Shown piece after piece: positions 36,261 through 45,208 of a stretch of DNA of 64,000 nt. The stretch is from contig NZ_CP162101.1 in NCBI RefSeq assembly GCF_040869035.1, positions 558,001 to 622,000 of the forward strand. Direction: 5' to 3'. The notes beneath the pieces are model-generated. The model saw nothing but the letters and a program-made list of their open reading frames with translations, made no database searches and was not told where the DNA came from. Within the stretch, counting starts at the first letter, position 1; the number at the start of each line of letters is the position of its first letter. The translations under genes and the position numbers were made by a program. This DNA comes from Vibrio sp. NTOU-M3. Its GTDB lineage: Bacteria > Pseudomonadota > Gammaproteobacteria > Enterobacterales > Vibrionaceae.

Positions 36261-37045
36261 CCGATTTTCTCCTGAGTATTCATTAATTGTGATTGTTCAT
36301 CCTGAGAGAGATGAAAGGCTTGCGTGATTACGCTTAGGTGGGTGTTGGTTGCAGACATTAACGTATTAATTGCAACAAATTCAATATCTTGAGCTGAAAG
36401 GTTTCGCTGTTGTGCCGACTCCATCGCAGTCAATAGAGTTTGATATGGGTTGTCGAGCTGCGCCATCGAATCGGGAAGCTTTTGCCAAAAACGACGCTCC
36501 AGCGCTTTTGCATGAGTCGTAACCTTATACAAAGGAGCTAAATGTTTGGGTAGTATCTTCCACCATATTGCATCTTGATGCGCCCAATGCTCAGTCATAT
36601 CAGAATCGTACTGTGCTAATTCCCCGTCATGGCAAATGGCAAGTTCTGACACACAACCAAGAAATGCGGAGCGCTCGCCCGCATCCATAGTTTCAAACAT
36701 CGGGCCTAACACGTTAGTATCGTAAAAACGAAACATCATTTCTTCACCTTCATAAGCCGCAACAAGCAAGCTACGAAGGTGTTGAATAAGTGTTATCTGT
36801 TCAACCGAGGTACTCAGCCCGATACCAAAAGTAAAAACGTCATCGGAAAGCGATAACAGCTCTGAAGAAATTGGAAGTAACCAAGGGCTCAAATCCAGCA
36901 CTTCTGAGAACTGTTCACCTTGGAATAATGGCATCGCGTCATCAATCGCTTTGCCATGGTTGGCTTGGATAACCGTTTGATACCCCTTTTTATCTACCAA
37001 CCAGAAGTTATTTTGTTGCCTTGTAGAAAACCAAGCTTTTAGCAC
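36257..37045 (-). CDS. DUF4123 T6SS effector adaptor/chaperone
   Basis: A 262-residue protein of the DUF4123 (Tap/TEC) family, which loads a specific effector on the VgrG tip and is needed for delivery but not itself secreted. Visible: NNFWLVDKKGYQTV at the start, SPWLLPISSELL, and MMFRFYDTNVLGPMFETMDAGERSAFLG, a typical DUF4123 stretch. GTG start with GGAGG 6 bp upstream; 1 bp after the vgrG stop and 4-bp overlap with the effector gene, so all three are translationally linked. Confidence 0.9.
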   Translation of the reverse strand: MLKAWFSTRQQNNFWLVDKKGYQTVIQANHGKAIDDAMPLFQGEQFSEVLDLSPWLLPISSELLSLSDDVFTFGIGLSTSVEQITLIQHLRSLLVAAYEGEEMMFRFYDTNVLGPMFETMDAGERSAFLGCVSELAICHDGELAQYDSDMTEHWAHQDAIWWKILPKHLAPLYKVTTHAKALERRFWQKLPDSMAQLDNPYQTLLTAMESAQQRNLSAQDIEFVAINTLMSATNTHLSVITQAFHLSQDEQSQLMNTQEKIG

Positions 37046-37046
37046 G

Positions 37047-39098
37047 TTAGGCCTCCTTCAAGGGACATGGTTTGACCATCGGCACATTGGCTTCTTCTGC
37101 CTGTAGTAACGCTTGGTAGTTGATCTTCGGCGCAGCAACTGGCGGCTCTAAAGACTCTAACTCTCCCGGCAAAATGGCTTCACTGCCACCATAACCACTA
37201 CCACTTCCGGCACTGCCTCCTGCATTGAGGTTAATTGCAGGACCAACAACATGAACACCGCCGCCATCCACTTTGACAAAGCTGCCACCTGCTTTTAACG
37301 TCACTTCGGCACCAGCTTCTACCACAATTTTTGCACCACTTTTCAGGTGAATTTCTCGCCCTGCATCGACGGCACATAAGCTGCCAATTTTCTGGTGAAG
37401 GCTGGCTTCTATAATTTCCGTTTTATCGCCTTTTACCTTTTCACGAGACTCACCACCCACCGTCACATGCTGGTTATTCTTCACTTGGGTAAAGCTGTCA
37501 TTCTCCACCGTCAGGTGCTTATCGTGCTTAATGTGTGTGGTGTGGTCATTCTTGATTTCTGCATCAAAGTCTTTCTGAGCATGCAAGTAAACCTGCTCTA
37601 CCCCCGCTTGGTCTTCGAAGCTGATTTCATTAAAACCACTGCCTTGGTGGGTTTCACTGCGTATCACGGTTTTGGTTTTGTTGTCCGGCAGTGTGTAAGG
37701 CGAGGTGTTGGTCGCATGATAGGTACGGCCAGTGATAATCGGTTGGTCTGGGTCGCCGTTTAAGAATGAGACAATGACTTCATGACCAATACGAGGAATG
37801 GCCATCATGCCGTATTGGCTGCCCGCCCAACCTTGTGAGACGCGTACCCAGCACGAGCTCTTATCATCCCCATTTGAGTAGCGGTCCCAAGGGAAGTGGA
37901 TTTTGACCCGACCATGTTCATCACAGAAGATTTCTTCCCCTTCAGGGCCCACGACAGTGGCTATCATCGGGCCATCCACCTGAGGTTTACTTTGTGGGGT
38001 AGCCTGCCAAGTGATGTTCGCGGGCACCAGTTTGAACTGGTTGGTGTAAGTGGTGGTGCCGTTGCCCCCTTCTTCTTCCAAAGCTTGATGCTGAGTCCCT
38101 TGATGGTGAACCTGAACCACTAACCAGTCTCGGTTTAATGCCGTATCAAGGTGCTCTTGCAGGTCAAACTTGTAACCGGACTGAAGCTGCGGGTGGTTAC
38201 TCTTTCCGGTTGCAGTATGGGCGTCGCGTCTGAGGTAGTCTAAGCGGATTTGGTTAAACGCTTTGCCATTGTCATCGTCTTTAAAGCGTCCCGGCGCATC
38301 AAAGTGTTCATACACGTCAGTGCGTTGGTAAGCCATCTCAGTGCCAAGGGCTTGTTGCTCAAACCCATAAGCGGGCTTTTTAAAGCTGTAGTCTTTTAAT
38401 GCGGTATGACTGACTTCCGTTTGAGTGTGAGTCTCTAATTGAGAGATGTAAGGCGTATCGATGGCGCCGCCACTTAACACGTTGTAAGGGACGGGCAAAC
38501 CAAGTTGAGGGAGACTTTCACTGGAGTCGGTAAACAGCAGGGTGTGTTTACCCTCTTCATGAATAAAGCTGTACACCAAACCTTCTTCAGCTGCTAAGCG
38601 ATGGAGAAAGTCTAAATCGGTCTCTCGGTACTGAACGCAGAACTCACGCTGAGCACAGTCACGCTTTAAGGAAAAGGCATAGTCGTTAATCCCCATTTCC
38701 TGAAGCAGAACAGAGAGAATTTCAGGGACGGTTTTTAACTGGAAGATACGACTGTTATGGCGCAGGGATAAACGTTCAAGGGCAGGAACTAAGGTTAAGG
38801 CATAGAAGGTGTGATGATGGCCAGTATCACCCTTGGTGAAGTTACGGGCAATACCATGAACCCGTTGAACAATCTGACCATTGAGTTCAATTTCTAACTG
38901 AATGGCTTTATCCACCACTTGGTCTGCGGTGAGGTTGGCTTTGCGACTGGCCAGTGCCAGTTCATATCGGTAACCGTGACACAGGCTGCCATCATTCAAG
39001 CGACTTTGAGAAAGGGAGTCACTGCCATGATATTCCCGAACCACTAAGGTGCCGTCTTCTAGCCCATCGACGCGCAGATTGAAATTCAACGTTGCCAT
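37047..39098 (-). CDS. vgrG: T6SS spike protein VgrG
   Basis: A 683-residue spike protein that trimerises at the tip of the Hcp tube. The gp27-like base (about 1-370) includes [23 protein letters not shown] and [21 protein letters not shown]. The gp5-like OB-fold (about 375-460) includes [21 protein letters not shown] and [28 protein letters not shown]. The beta-helix needle (about 490-640) ends in [28 protein letters not shown] Gly-rich stretch and a short tail follow; there is no large C-terminal effector domain, so the cargo is the separate Tle1 protein. Located between hcp and the adaptor gene, as in V. cholerae auxiliary clusters. Confidence 0.95.
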   Translation of the reverse strand: MATLNFNLRVDGLEDGTLVVREYHGSDSLSQSRLNDGSLCHGYRYELALASRKANLTADQVVDKAIQLEIELNGQIVQRVHGIARNFTKGDTGHHHTFYALTLVPALERLSLRHNSRIFQLKTVPEILSVLLQEMGINDYAFSLKRDCAQREFCVQYRETDLDFLHRLAAEEGLVYSFIHEEGKHTLLFTDSSESLPQLGLPVPYNVLSGGAIDTPYISQLETHTQTEVSHTALKDYSFKKPAYGFEQQALGTEMAYQRTDVYEHFDAPGRFKDDDNGKAFNQIRLDYLRRDAHTATGKSNHPQLQSGYKFDLQEHLDTALNRDWLVVQVHHQGTQHQALEEEGGNGTTTYTNQFKLVPANITWQATPQSKPQVDGPMIATVVGPEGEEIFCDEHGRVKIHFPWDRYSNGDDKSSCWVRVSQGWAGSQYGMMAIPRIGHEVIVSFLNGDPDQPIITGRTYHATNTSPYTLPDNKTKTVIRSETHQGSGFNEISFEDQAGVEQVYLHAQKDFDAEIKNDHTTHIKHDKHLTVENDSFTQVKNNQHVTVGGESREKVKGDKTEIIEASLHQKIGSLCAVDAGREIHLKSGAKIVVEAGAEVTLKAGGSFVKVDGGGVHVVGPAINLNAGGSAGSGSGYGGSEAILPGELESLEPPVAAPKINYQALLQAEEANVPMVKPCPLKEA

Positions 39099-39131
39099 AC
39101 TTCTGTCCTTATCCCGCTATAAGCGTTAAAA

Positions 39132-39170
39132 CCTTAAGCAAGAAACAGCGGTGCTGCGCCTTGCTTAAGG
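39132..39170 (-). terminator. Intercistronic hairpin between hcp and vgrG (attenuator)
   Basis: 11-bp arms (CCTTAAGCAAG and CTTGCTTAAGG) enclose an inner CAGC/GCTG hairpin; on the minus strand the structure is followed by TTTTAACG. It could stop most transcripts after hcp or stabilise an hcp-only mRNA, giving more Hcp than VgrG. Confidence 0.6.
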
Positions 39171-39242
39171 CTTTTCCTTGAGTAATCAGCATCGCAGTGA
39201 TAACGCACTGCAATGCTGGAGTTACTGAATTCAAGTCAAAGC

Positions 39243-39761
39243 TTACGCTTCAACTGGCTTACGCCAGTCATCAGAGCCTGAAGTACCTGCGTTTACGTGG
39301 TCCCACGTAATTTTACGGTAAGTTAGAGACACGGTTAGGTTTTGCGTGAAGTCAGACATCGCTGGGTCTTGGCAGTGTGGCATTTCACACTGGATATCAA
39401 CGATAGAGGCGTTTTCTAGCTTGGTAGTAAAGAAGTTTTCTTGTTTACCTTCGATTGAAGTGCGGTACCACTTAAGCTCAACAGAAGACAGCTTCTCACC
39501 CGATGCCAGTGCGTTGTATAGCAAAGGAACGGCTTTGTTCAGTGATACTGTGAACTGGAATGGTTTGTGAACACGTTGACCTGCAGGCTGACCTGATTGT
39601 GGGTCTGTAGGTACTGTCACAACGTGGTCGAATTTTTGTACCAGCATTTCATCTTCGTGGCCTTCCACGTAAGAGTCACCGATAGAATCTGCTGTACATG
39701 CGCCTGCTGTGATAAGGCCCTGAACCTGACCTTCGATAGAGATATAACATGGAGTTGGCAT
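39243..39761 (-). CDS. hcp: T6SS tube protein Hcp
   Basis: A 172-residue Hcp almost identical by eye to the V. cholerae Hcp: MPTPCYISIEGQVQGLITAG, ADSIGDSYVEGHEDEMLVQKF, ELKWYRTSIEGKQENFFTTKL, KITWDHVNAGTSGSDDWRKP. It forms the hexameric tube that carries effectors. The start is ATG 39761 with GGAAGGA 6-8 bp upstream; a longer frame upstream is not credible. First gene of the hcp-vgrG-DUF4123-tle1-DUF2931 unit. Core sheath and baseplate genes are not in this window, so this is an auxiliary cluster served by an apparatus elsewhere. Confidence 0.97.
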   Translation of the reverse strand: MPTPCYISIEGQVQGLITAGACTADSIGDSYVEGHEDEMLVQKFDHVVTVPTDPQSGQPAGQRVHKPFQFTVSLNKAVPLLYNALASGEKLSSVELKWYRTSIEGKQENFFTTKLENASIVDIQCEMPHCQDPAMSDFTQNLTVSLTYRKITWDHVNAGTSGSDDWRKPVEA

Positions 39762-40133
39762 CGTAATCCTTCCTTTAATCCATTTTTGAATGAGTGGTTG
39801 ATTGAACGAAGAGGATAGAGCAAAGGGGATGCCAAGGATTAAGGGCATTAGAATCAGTGGGTTAGGTTGAGTTAAGCAATAAGCTGCCCAGTTTTGAGCA
39901 AGTTATTGCTTCTACAGGCAAGTTTATGTGGTGGTGATGTGAGCACACCAACATAACTCGGTTCTTCCAACGCATATTCAAAACACGGCAATATCCGTTT
40001 TATGCACTCATTTTCTCATGTAATGGGAAATCAGTAGCTTTTAAAGAGTCATTTTTCTTCGTTAAAAATACGATCTAATAGAAAACAAATCTAAACAAGA
40101 ACTTTAAAGCAATGTTAAATTCTGCAAAATTAT

Positions 40134-40149
40134 AGTGATTTAGATCACA
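40134..40149. promoter_or_regulatory. CRP-like binding site
   Basis: AGTGATTTAGATCACA matches the CRP consensus TGTGA-N6-TCACA at all positions except the first, with a good TTTAGA centre. It lies about 213 bp upstream of the symporter ATG and 373 bp upstream of the hcp start; given distances, the symporter is the likelier target. Confidence 0.6.
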
Positions 40150-40251
40150 GGCAAGATGTGTGAACTCGATTTTATTTTCTGATTTTTTCAAGCGCCTGAT
40201 AACCTCCTGCTCCGCTTTGCAATGACGTAAAGTGATGCCTCAATTGCTAAA

Positions 40252-40271
40252 GTATGCATAAAAACGCATAC
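40252..40271. promoter_or_regulatory. Inverted repeat upstream of the dicarboxylate symporter
   Basis: GTATGC and GCATAC arms are separated by 8 bp (ATAAAAAC). A further half-site GTATGC occurs near 40303. The position, about 90 bp ahead of the ATG, suits an operator for an unidentified regulator. Confidence 0.4.
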
Positions 40272-40361
40272 CATTCATCATTGTTCGTTGATGAACCTGA
40301 GTATGCAAATTCGAGTTCAATTGACGCAATTGAGGGCTATTAACTATAAGGAGTGTTCAAG

Positions 40362-41666
40362 ATGAATACCAAGAAACCGATGTCGCTAACTGGCCGAGTA
40401 ATATTAGGTATGGTTGCGGGTATCTTGACAGGATTCGCTATTCGGGCCCTATTTGCTGACAATGGATTTGTAGACGCATATATCGTTAATGGATTATTTG
40501 AGGTGGGCGGAAAAATCTTTATCGCCAGCTTAAAAATGCTGGTTGTCCCACTGATTTTTGTCTCACTAGTATGTGGTACTAGTTCACTAAAAGACATTTC
40601 AACCCTTGGCCGGATGGGTGGTAAAACACTCGGCTTTTACATTGCAACCACCGCTGTTGCAATTACACTTGCGCTCACAATGGGAACTGTCTTCCAACCG
40701 GGAGCCGGTGCCGACCTTACTGCGGCAAGTTCGTTTAAATCAGCAGAAGCACCATCGCTTGGTCAAGTGATCATTGATATGTTCCCAACCAACCCAATCA
40801 GTGCAATGGCCGAAGGCAAAACCCTTCAGGTGATTGTATTTGCAGTGTTGTTTGGTATTGCGATCAGTGCTGCAGGCAAGCCGGGAGAACGCATTGCCGC
40901 TGTATTCTCAGATCTAAACGAAGTGATCATGAAGCTCGTTGCACTATTGATGAACCTTGCGCCATACGGCGTGTTCTTCCTTATGGCAAAGCTGTTTACT
41001 GGTTTAGGCCTTGGCGCCATAATCAACTTAGCAGAGTATTTCCTTGTCCTTGCTGGCACATTGTTATTGCACGGCCTGCTCACATACAGCTTAATGTTAA
41101 AAGGCTTTACTGGCCTTAGCCCTATTACGTTTTTGAAGAAGATGGAAGACGCGATCATGTTCGCCTTCTCAACAGCCTCTTCTAACGCCACAATTCCAGT
41201 AACAATGGAAACGGTTAAAAACCGTATGGGTGTGGACAATAAAGTCGCCTCATTTACCGTGCCACTGGGTGCAACGGTAAACATGGATGGCACAGCGATC
41301 ATGCAGGGTGTTGCTACTGCATTTATTGCTCAGGCATTTAATATTGACCTAACCATGACCGATTACCTCACGGTCATTCTGACTGCTACCCTTGCGTCGG
41401 TGGGAACAGCTGGTGTACCTGGTGTTGGCCTTGTCATGCTCGCAATGGTACTTAACCAAGTTGGCCTGCCTCTTGAAGGAATTGCATTAATCATGGGTGT
41501 GGACCGACTTTTGGATATGATCCGCACTGCCGTCAATATCACGGGTGACAGCTGTGTCTCTGTGATTGTTGCCAAATCTGAAGGCGTGTTGGACGAGAGC
41601 CGATTTAACGATCCTCAAGCAGGTGAGAAAGAAGAAGAAGTCAAACTCTCTAAAGCTGAAGCCTAA
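40362..41666 (+). CDS. Dicarboxylate/amino acid:cation symporter (GltP/DctA type)
   Basis: A DAACS-family inner-membrane carrier of 434 residues that imports glutamate/aspartate or C4-dicarboxylates with Na+ or H+. I use ATG 40362, 8 bp after AAGGAG; the GTG at 40353 overlaps the ribosome site. Family marks: KMLVVPLIFVSLVCGTSSL, the serine-rich hairpin FAFSTASSNATIPVTMETV, VPLGATVNMDGTAIMQGVATAFIAQ, GVPGVGLVMLAMVL, and MGVDRLLDMIRTAVNITGDSCVSVIVAK. Those motifs favour acidic substrates. It is monocistronic with a strong terminator and a CRP-like site upstream. Confidence 0.9.
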   Translation: MNTKKPMSLTGRVILGMVAGILTGFAIRALFADNGFVDAYIVNGLFEVGGKIFIASLKMLVVPLIFVSLVCGTSSLKDISTLGRMGGKTLGFYIATTAVAITLALTMGTVFQPGAGADLTAASSFKSAEAPSLGQVIIDMFPTNPISAMAEGKTLQVIVFAVLFGIAISAAGKPGERIAAVFSDLNEVIMKLVALLMNLAPYGVFFLMAKLFTGLGLGAIINLAEYFLVLAGTLLLHGLLTYSLMLKGFTGLSPITFLKKMEDAIMFAFSTASSNATIPVTMETVKNRMGVDNKVASFTVPLGATVNMDGTAIMQGVATAFIAQAFNIDLTMTDYLTVILTATLASVGTAGVPGVGLVMLAMVLNQVGLPLEGIALIMGVDRLLDMIRTAVNITGDSCVSVIVAKSEGVLDESRFNDPQAGEKEEEVKLSKAEA

Positions 41667-41671
41667 TAACT

Positions 41672-41705
41672 AAAAAGCCCCGGTACATGACCGGGGCTTT
41701 TTATT
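41672..41705. terminator. Bidirectional terminator after the symporter
   Basis: AAAAAGCCCCGGT pairs with ACCGGGGCTTTTT (one position aside) around a short loop between convergent genes. Confidence 0.88.
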
Positions 41706-41716
41706 CAAATACAGCT

Positions 41717-42184
41717 TTAAACCAGAATACTCATCACAAGCATCGCACCAAAAGCATTGAAAACCGAAATCGCAACCATAATCGGAATGTAGCGACCTTC
41801 AGTTCCGATAGGACCAAGGATACGTCCCATATACTGAATTTGAGAACCCATTAGATAAATGGCAGGAGCCAAAATGGCAATGTGAGTGCCATTTAAGATG
41901 CCTTGGTCGAACAAGGTAATCACAACGCCAACTGCACCGCCCATTGACATCCATGCACCAATCAGAACGGCACCAGCTTCACCCGGTAAACCAAATAGAG
42001 CCATTACTGGTTCAAAGATACTGCCCATCAGAGCAAGTGCACCTGTAATTTGCAGCGCTTTGATGATCACAAATGCCATTAATACGTTAGGCACGGTTGA
42101 AGTTGTAGCGATCACCCACCCTTTCTTTGCACCTTCAACGAAGATGTCTGTCACCATTGGTTTCTTTGCTTTTACTTCGCTCAT
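41717..42184 (-). CDS. yjiG: YjiG-family nucleoside-recognition (Gate) membrane protein
   Basis: A 155-residue membrane protein of the YjiG/SpmB type with about four or five hydrophobic segments: KGWVIATTSTVPNVLMAFVIIKAL, SMGGAVGVVITLFDQGILNGTHIAI, YMGRILGPIGTEGRYIPIMVAI. It pairs with YjiH, whose gene it overlaps by 4 bp (ATGA). In E. coli the pair is uncharacterised; the Gate domain suggests solute transport. Confidence 0.87.
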   Translation of the reverse strand: MSEVKAKKPMVTDIFVEGAKKGWVIATTSTVPNVLMAFVIIKALQITGALALMGSIFEPVMALFGLPGEAGAVLIGAWMSMGGAVGVVITLFDQGILNGTHIAILAPAIYLMGSQIQYMGRILGPIGTEGRYIPIMVAISVFNAFGAMLVMSILV

Positions 42185-42918
42185 TGTGCAGCCTCTTCTT
42201 TCAGTTCTTGATTGCCTTGTGATGATTTGTCTTCTTTACCTTCAGTCATGTTGAGGTACATACGGAACAAATTCGCACCAACAAACTTGAAAACAAACAT
42301 CACAGCGACAGCTAGACCGATAGAAGACGTCACCGCAAGTGAACCATCAGCCATAGTTAGTGTGAAAAGAACAGCACCTGAAGAGAAGAAGTTCACAATA
42401 GTTGCGCCTGCAGTAAACTGGAACATGGTAAACACATCAGTTTCACGCTTCGTTAAACGCCCTTCATCTTTTAGCTGACGAGTCATCGCCGCACCAGCAT
42501 CGGTACTCTGTAAAGAAGCAATCAAAGCAAGGCCTGAGCTACCAGGAATACCCATTAATGGACGTAGTAAAGGGGTAAGCAGTTTGCGCGCTGCATCAAG
42601 CGCACCATAGTGCTCTAGGACATTAATCATGCCCAGTGCAAACATAACAGTCGGGATCAAAGTTAATGCGAAAAGGAAACCATCACGCGCACCGCTACCG
42701 CCTTTACCGCGTAGCGTTGTTGTTGCCGCTTCAACACCATCGGCTGTTTCGTTCACAGCATACGCGACTTTACCGAAAGAACCATTTAGAGTTGTGAAAT
42801 CAAACACGCCATACCATTCATTCGATTGGAGCAGGCCAGAGAAAAAGACCACCGCGAACGCAAGGGCAACATAACAGCCCCACGTCACTTTACGTGTGGA
42901 TTGGTTAGAGTTGGACAT
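42181..42918 (-). CDS. yjiH: YjiH-family nucleoside-recognition membrane protein
   Basis: A 245-residue protein from ATG 42918 (a GTG three codons earlier is possible). It has several hydrophobic segments and the Gate-domain stretch RPLMGIPGSSGLALIASLQSTDAGAAMTRQLKDEGRLTKRETDVFTMFQFTAGA is recognisable. Together with YjiG it probably forms one transporter. The two genes form an operon on the minus strand. The substrate is unknown. Confidence 0.87.
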   Translation of the reverse strand: MSNSNQSTRKVTWGCYVALAFAVVFFSGLLQSNEWYGVFDFTTLNGSFGKVAYAVNETADGVEAATTTLRGKGGSGARDGFLFALTLIPTVMFALGMINVLEHYGALDAARKLLTPLLRPLMGIPGSSGLALIASLQSTDAGAAMTRQLKDEGRLTKRETDVFTMFQFTAGATIVNFFSSGAVLFTLTMADGSLAVTSSIGLAVAVMFVFKFVGANLFRMYLNMTEGKEDKSSQGNQELKEEAAQ

Positions 42919-43243
42919 TGTAGACACCTATCTATTTTGTCATGTGGAACAGAACGCATAGGATTTTGAAGCAAATCGCAGAATAAGGTGATGATCCTAG
43001 TCAAACACTCATTTAGCTATTCACAACTCGTCATTAACCATAATATTTTGTGACAAAGCGCATGAACCGCATCGCTGATCTCACAACAAACCTAACAAAC
43101 TCAACTCAACTTCTTCATCTATTCTTAAAAACCTGACGACAAATGTCGAAAAATCAATCAGATTGAATCTGCCTCACAATTCAAAAAACAAAAGCTCTCT
43201 ACAATGAATCTGCATAATTCTTATAATTAAGGAGTGGGCGCAT
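42919..43243. other. Divergent intergenic region yjiH / nhaD
   Basis: A 325-bp AT-rich spacer without genes. Two short palindromes are visible: CGACA-AA-TGTCG at 43137-43148 and TCAATC-A-GATTGA at 43154-43166, both in the nhaD leader region; too short for a firm claim. Confidence 0.45.
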
Positions 43244-44677
43244 ATGTTCAGACAATGGCTTGTCTTGTTACTACTTTCTCTTTTTTCTCCTCTATCCTTT
43301 GCCGCAACGGCTTCAGAAACACCACTTCCTTTAACACAATCCACCATCGGATACGCTGCTATCATCATTTTTAGCATTGCTTACGTTTTGGTGATGTTAG
43401 AGGAATATTTACAGCTCAGAAAATCGAAACCTGTGTTATTAGCGGCCGGTTTGATCTGGGCAATGATTGGCTATGTTTACCAACAGCATGGGCAAATCGA
43501 AATTGCCAAAGCGGCGTTAGAACACAACTTATTAGAATACGCCGAGCTACTGTTGTTCTTGCTTGTTGCGATGACCTACATCAGTGCGATGGAAGAGCGC
43601 CGATTATTTGATGCGTTACAAGCATGGATGACAGGGAAAGGGTTTGATTTTCGAACACTATTTTGGCTGACAGGTTTCTTATCATTCTTCATCTCACCGA
43701 TAGCGGATAACCTGACAACTGCCTTGCTGATGTGTGCGGTGGTCATGAAAGTCGCTGGAGATAACCCTCGCTTCATTAATCTGGCATGCATCAATATTGT
43801 CGTCGCCGCCAATGCGGGCGGGGCATTCAGCCCATTTGGAGACATCACCACTTTAATGGTGTGGCAAGCAGGCCACGTCTCGTTCTCTGAGTTTATGCCA
43901 CTGTTCTTACCATCGGTCGTTAACTATTTGGTTCCTGCACTTTTAATGTCCTTTTTTATACCAAATGCCAAACCGAACGTGATCCATCAACATGTAGAAC
44001 TAAAACGCGGCGCTCGTCGTATTGTTGGCTTATTCATCCTAACGATCGCAACGGCCGTTGCGTTCCACGCGGTACTTCATTTCCCACCAGTTATGGGCAT
44101 GATGATGGGGCTCGCCTACTTGCAATTTTTCGGCTTTTTCTTACGCCGCACCCTCAAGCGCTCTCTCGCGAAGAAAGCAGCAAGAGCCATTGCAAACCGT
44201 GACGATTATGCATTGAAGCGGCTTGGTTCTGTGGTTCCGTTTGACGTGTTCAAACGTGTTTCGCATGCAGAGTGGGATACATTACTGTTTTTCTATGGCG
44301 TTGTAATGTGTGTTGGAGGACTAAGCCTGCTTGGCTATCTAGCTATGATATCGGAAGTCATGTACACCCAATGGGACCCAATTTGGGCCAATGTGATGGT
44401 GGGTATTTTGTCAGCCATTGTCGATAACATTCCAGTGATGTTTGCCGTTCTGACGATGGAGCCCACAATGTCGATGGGTAACTGGTTACTTGTCACGCTT
44501 GCTGCTGGTGTGGGTGGTAGCTTACTCTCAATTGGCTCCGCAGCTGGCGTTGCGTTAATGGGGGTTGCACATGGCAAGTACACCTTCTTTGGCCATTTTA
44601 AATGGGCACCCATTATTATGGTGGGCTATGGCGTCAGCATTGCTGTCCATCTCATGCTCAATGCCCATCTGTTTTAA
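43244..44677 (+). CDS. nhaD: Na+/H+ antiporter NhaD
   Basis: An inner-membrane antiporter that expels Na+ (and Li+) in exchange for protons, important in marine vibrios. The 477-residue length equals that of characterised Vibrio NhaD. An N-terminal signal-like segment (LVLLLLSLFSPLSFA) precedes about 12 membrane helices; the conserved stretches ISPIADNLTTALLMCAVVMKVAG, NIVVAANAGGAFSPFGDITTLMVWQAG and GILSAIVDNIPVMFAVLTM are present. GGAG lies 9 bp before the ATG. It is monocistronic and ends in a terminator shared with ogt. Confidence 0.95.
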   Translation: MFRQWLVLLLLSLFSPLSFAATASETPLPLTQSTIGYAAIIIFSIAYVLVMLEEYLQLRKSKPVLLAAGLIWAMIGYVYQQHGQIEIAKAALEHNLLEYAELLLFLLVAMTYISAMEERRLFDALQAWMTGKGFDFRTLFWLTGFLSFFISPIADNLTTALLMCAVVMKVAGDNPRFINLACINIVVAANAGGAFSPFGDITTLMVWQAGHVSFSEFMPLFLPSVVNYLVPALLMSFFIPNAKPNVIHQHVELKRGARRIVGLFILTIATAVAFHAVLHFPPVMGMMMGLAYLQFFGFFLRRTLKRSLAKKAARAIANRDDYALKRLGSVVPFDVFKRVSHAEWDTLLFFYGVVMCVGGLSLLGYLAMISEVMYTQWDPIWANVMVGILSAIVDNIPVMFAVLTMEPTMSMGNWLLVTLAAGVGGSLLSIGSAAGVALMGVAHGKYTFFGHFKWAPIIMVGYGVSIAVHLMLNAHLF

Positions 44678-44686
44678 TTTTATCGA

Positions 44687-44722
44687 TAAGGCTTTTGCGC
44701 TAGGGTGCAAAAGCCTTCACTT
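44687..44722. terminator. Bidirectional terminator nhaD / ogt
   Basis: AAGGCTTTTGC pairs perfectly with GCAAAAGCCTT around an 8-nt loop, between convergent genes. Confidence 0.85.
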
Positions 44723-44734
44723 TTATAGTTAACC

Positions 44735-45208
44735 TTAAGCACCTTCTAGTTTCAGTAACGCTTCTTTGCGTTCAACACCACCAGCATATCCCGTCAACTT
44801 CCCATTTTTACCAATCACGCGATGACACGGTACGATGATCGATACTGGGTTTTTGCCATTCGCAAGTCCCACCGCTCGGACAGCTTTAGGGTTATCGATC
44901 GCTTCTGCCAATTGCTGATAACTCCATGTTTGACCATAAGGAATGGTTCGAAGCGCTTGCCAAACCTTACGCTGAAAATCCGTACCGGAAGCGGCAACAG
45001 CCACCTCAAACGTTGTCCTTTTTCCTGCAAAATATTCCGTTAGTTCCTTCGCAGCTTGTTGCAACACAAAATGGCTTGGCGATTCAATTCCTAACTGTTC
45101 AGGCTTAGTCGTATGTGTTTCAAACCAAGTCCCCGTAATACCTTCATCACTGGCTTGCAGTGTGAGTTTTCCTAACGGCGTCGATATGATGGTGTAGTAA
45201 TGTGTCAT
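44735..45208 (-). CDS. ogt: Methylated-DNA--[protein]-cysteine S-methyltransferase
   Basis: A suicide repair protein that removes O6-alkyl groups from guanine. From ATG 45208 it has 157 residues; the longer frame overlaps the upstream gene. The active-site motif PCHRVIG is intact (IIVPCHRVIGKNGKLTGYAGG), as are the recognition helix IPYGQTWSYQQLAEAIDNPKAVRAVG and the terminal RKEALLKLEG. It overlaps the Ada-AlkA gene by 4 bp (ATGA), so they are co-translated. Confidence 0.95.
   Translation of the reverse strand: MTHYYTIISTPLGKLTLQASDEGITGTWFETHTTKPEQLGIESPSHFVLQQAAKELTEYFAGKRTTFEVAVAASGTDFQRKVWQALRTIPYGQTWSYQQLAEAIDNPKAVRAVGLANGKNPVSIIVPCHRVIGKNGKLTGYAGGVERKEALLKLEGA

Larger units (their letters stand above)
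39762..40361. other. Divergent intergenic region hcp / gltP-like symporter
   Basis: A 600-bp gene-free AT-rich spacer with promoters for both sides. It contains a CRP-like site and an inverted repeat listed separately, plus an imperfect hairpin near 39925-39957 (TATGTGGTG against CACCAACATA). I looked for a sigma-54 promoter in front of hcp and did not find a convincing one. Confidence 0.5.

Noticed and set aside
39762..40361. Sigma-54 promoter in front of hcp
   Set aside because: In V. cholerae auxiliary hcp operons use sigma-54, so I looked for TGGCAC-N5-TTGCA on the minus strand; only partial GC/TGC elements with wrong spacing were found.
40826..41302. A 158-codon minus-strand frame inside the dicarboxylate symporter
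   Set aside because: Shadow of a strongly conserved membrane carrier; composition follows the opposite strand codons.
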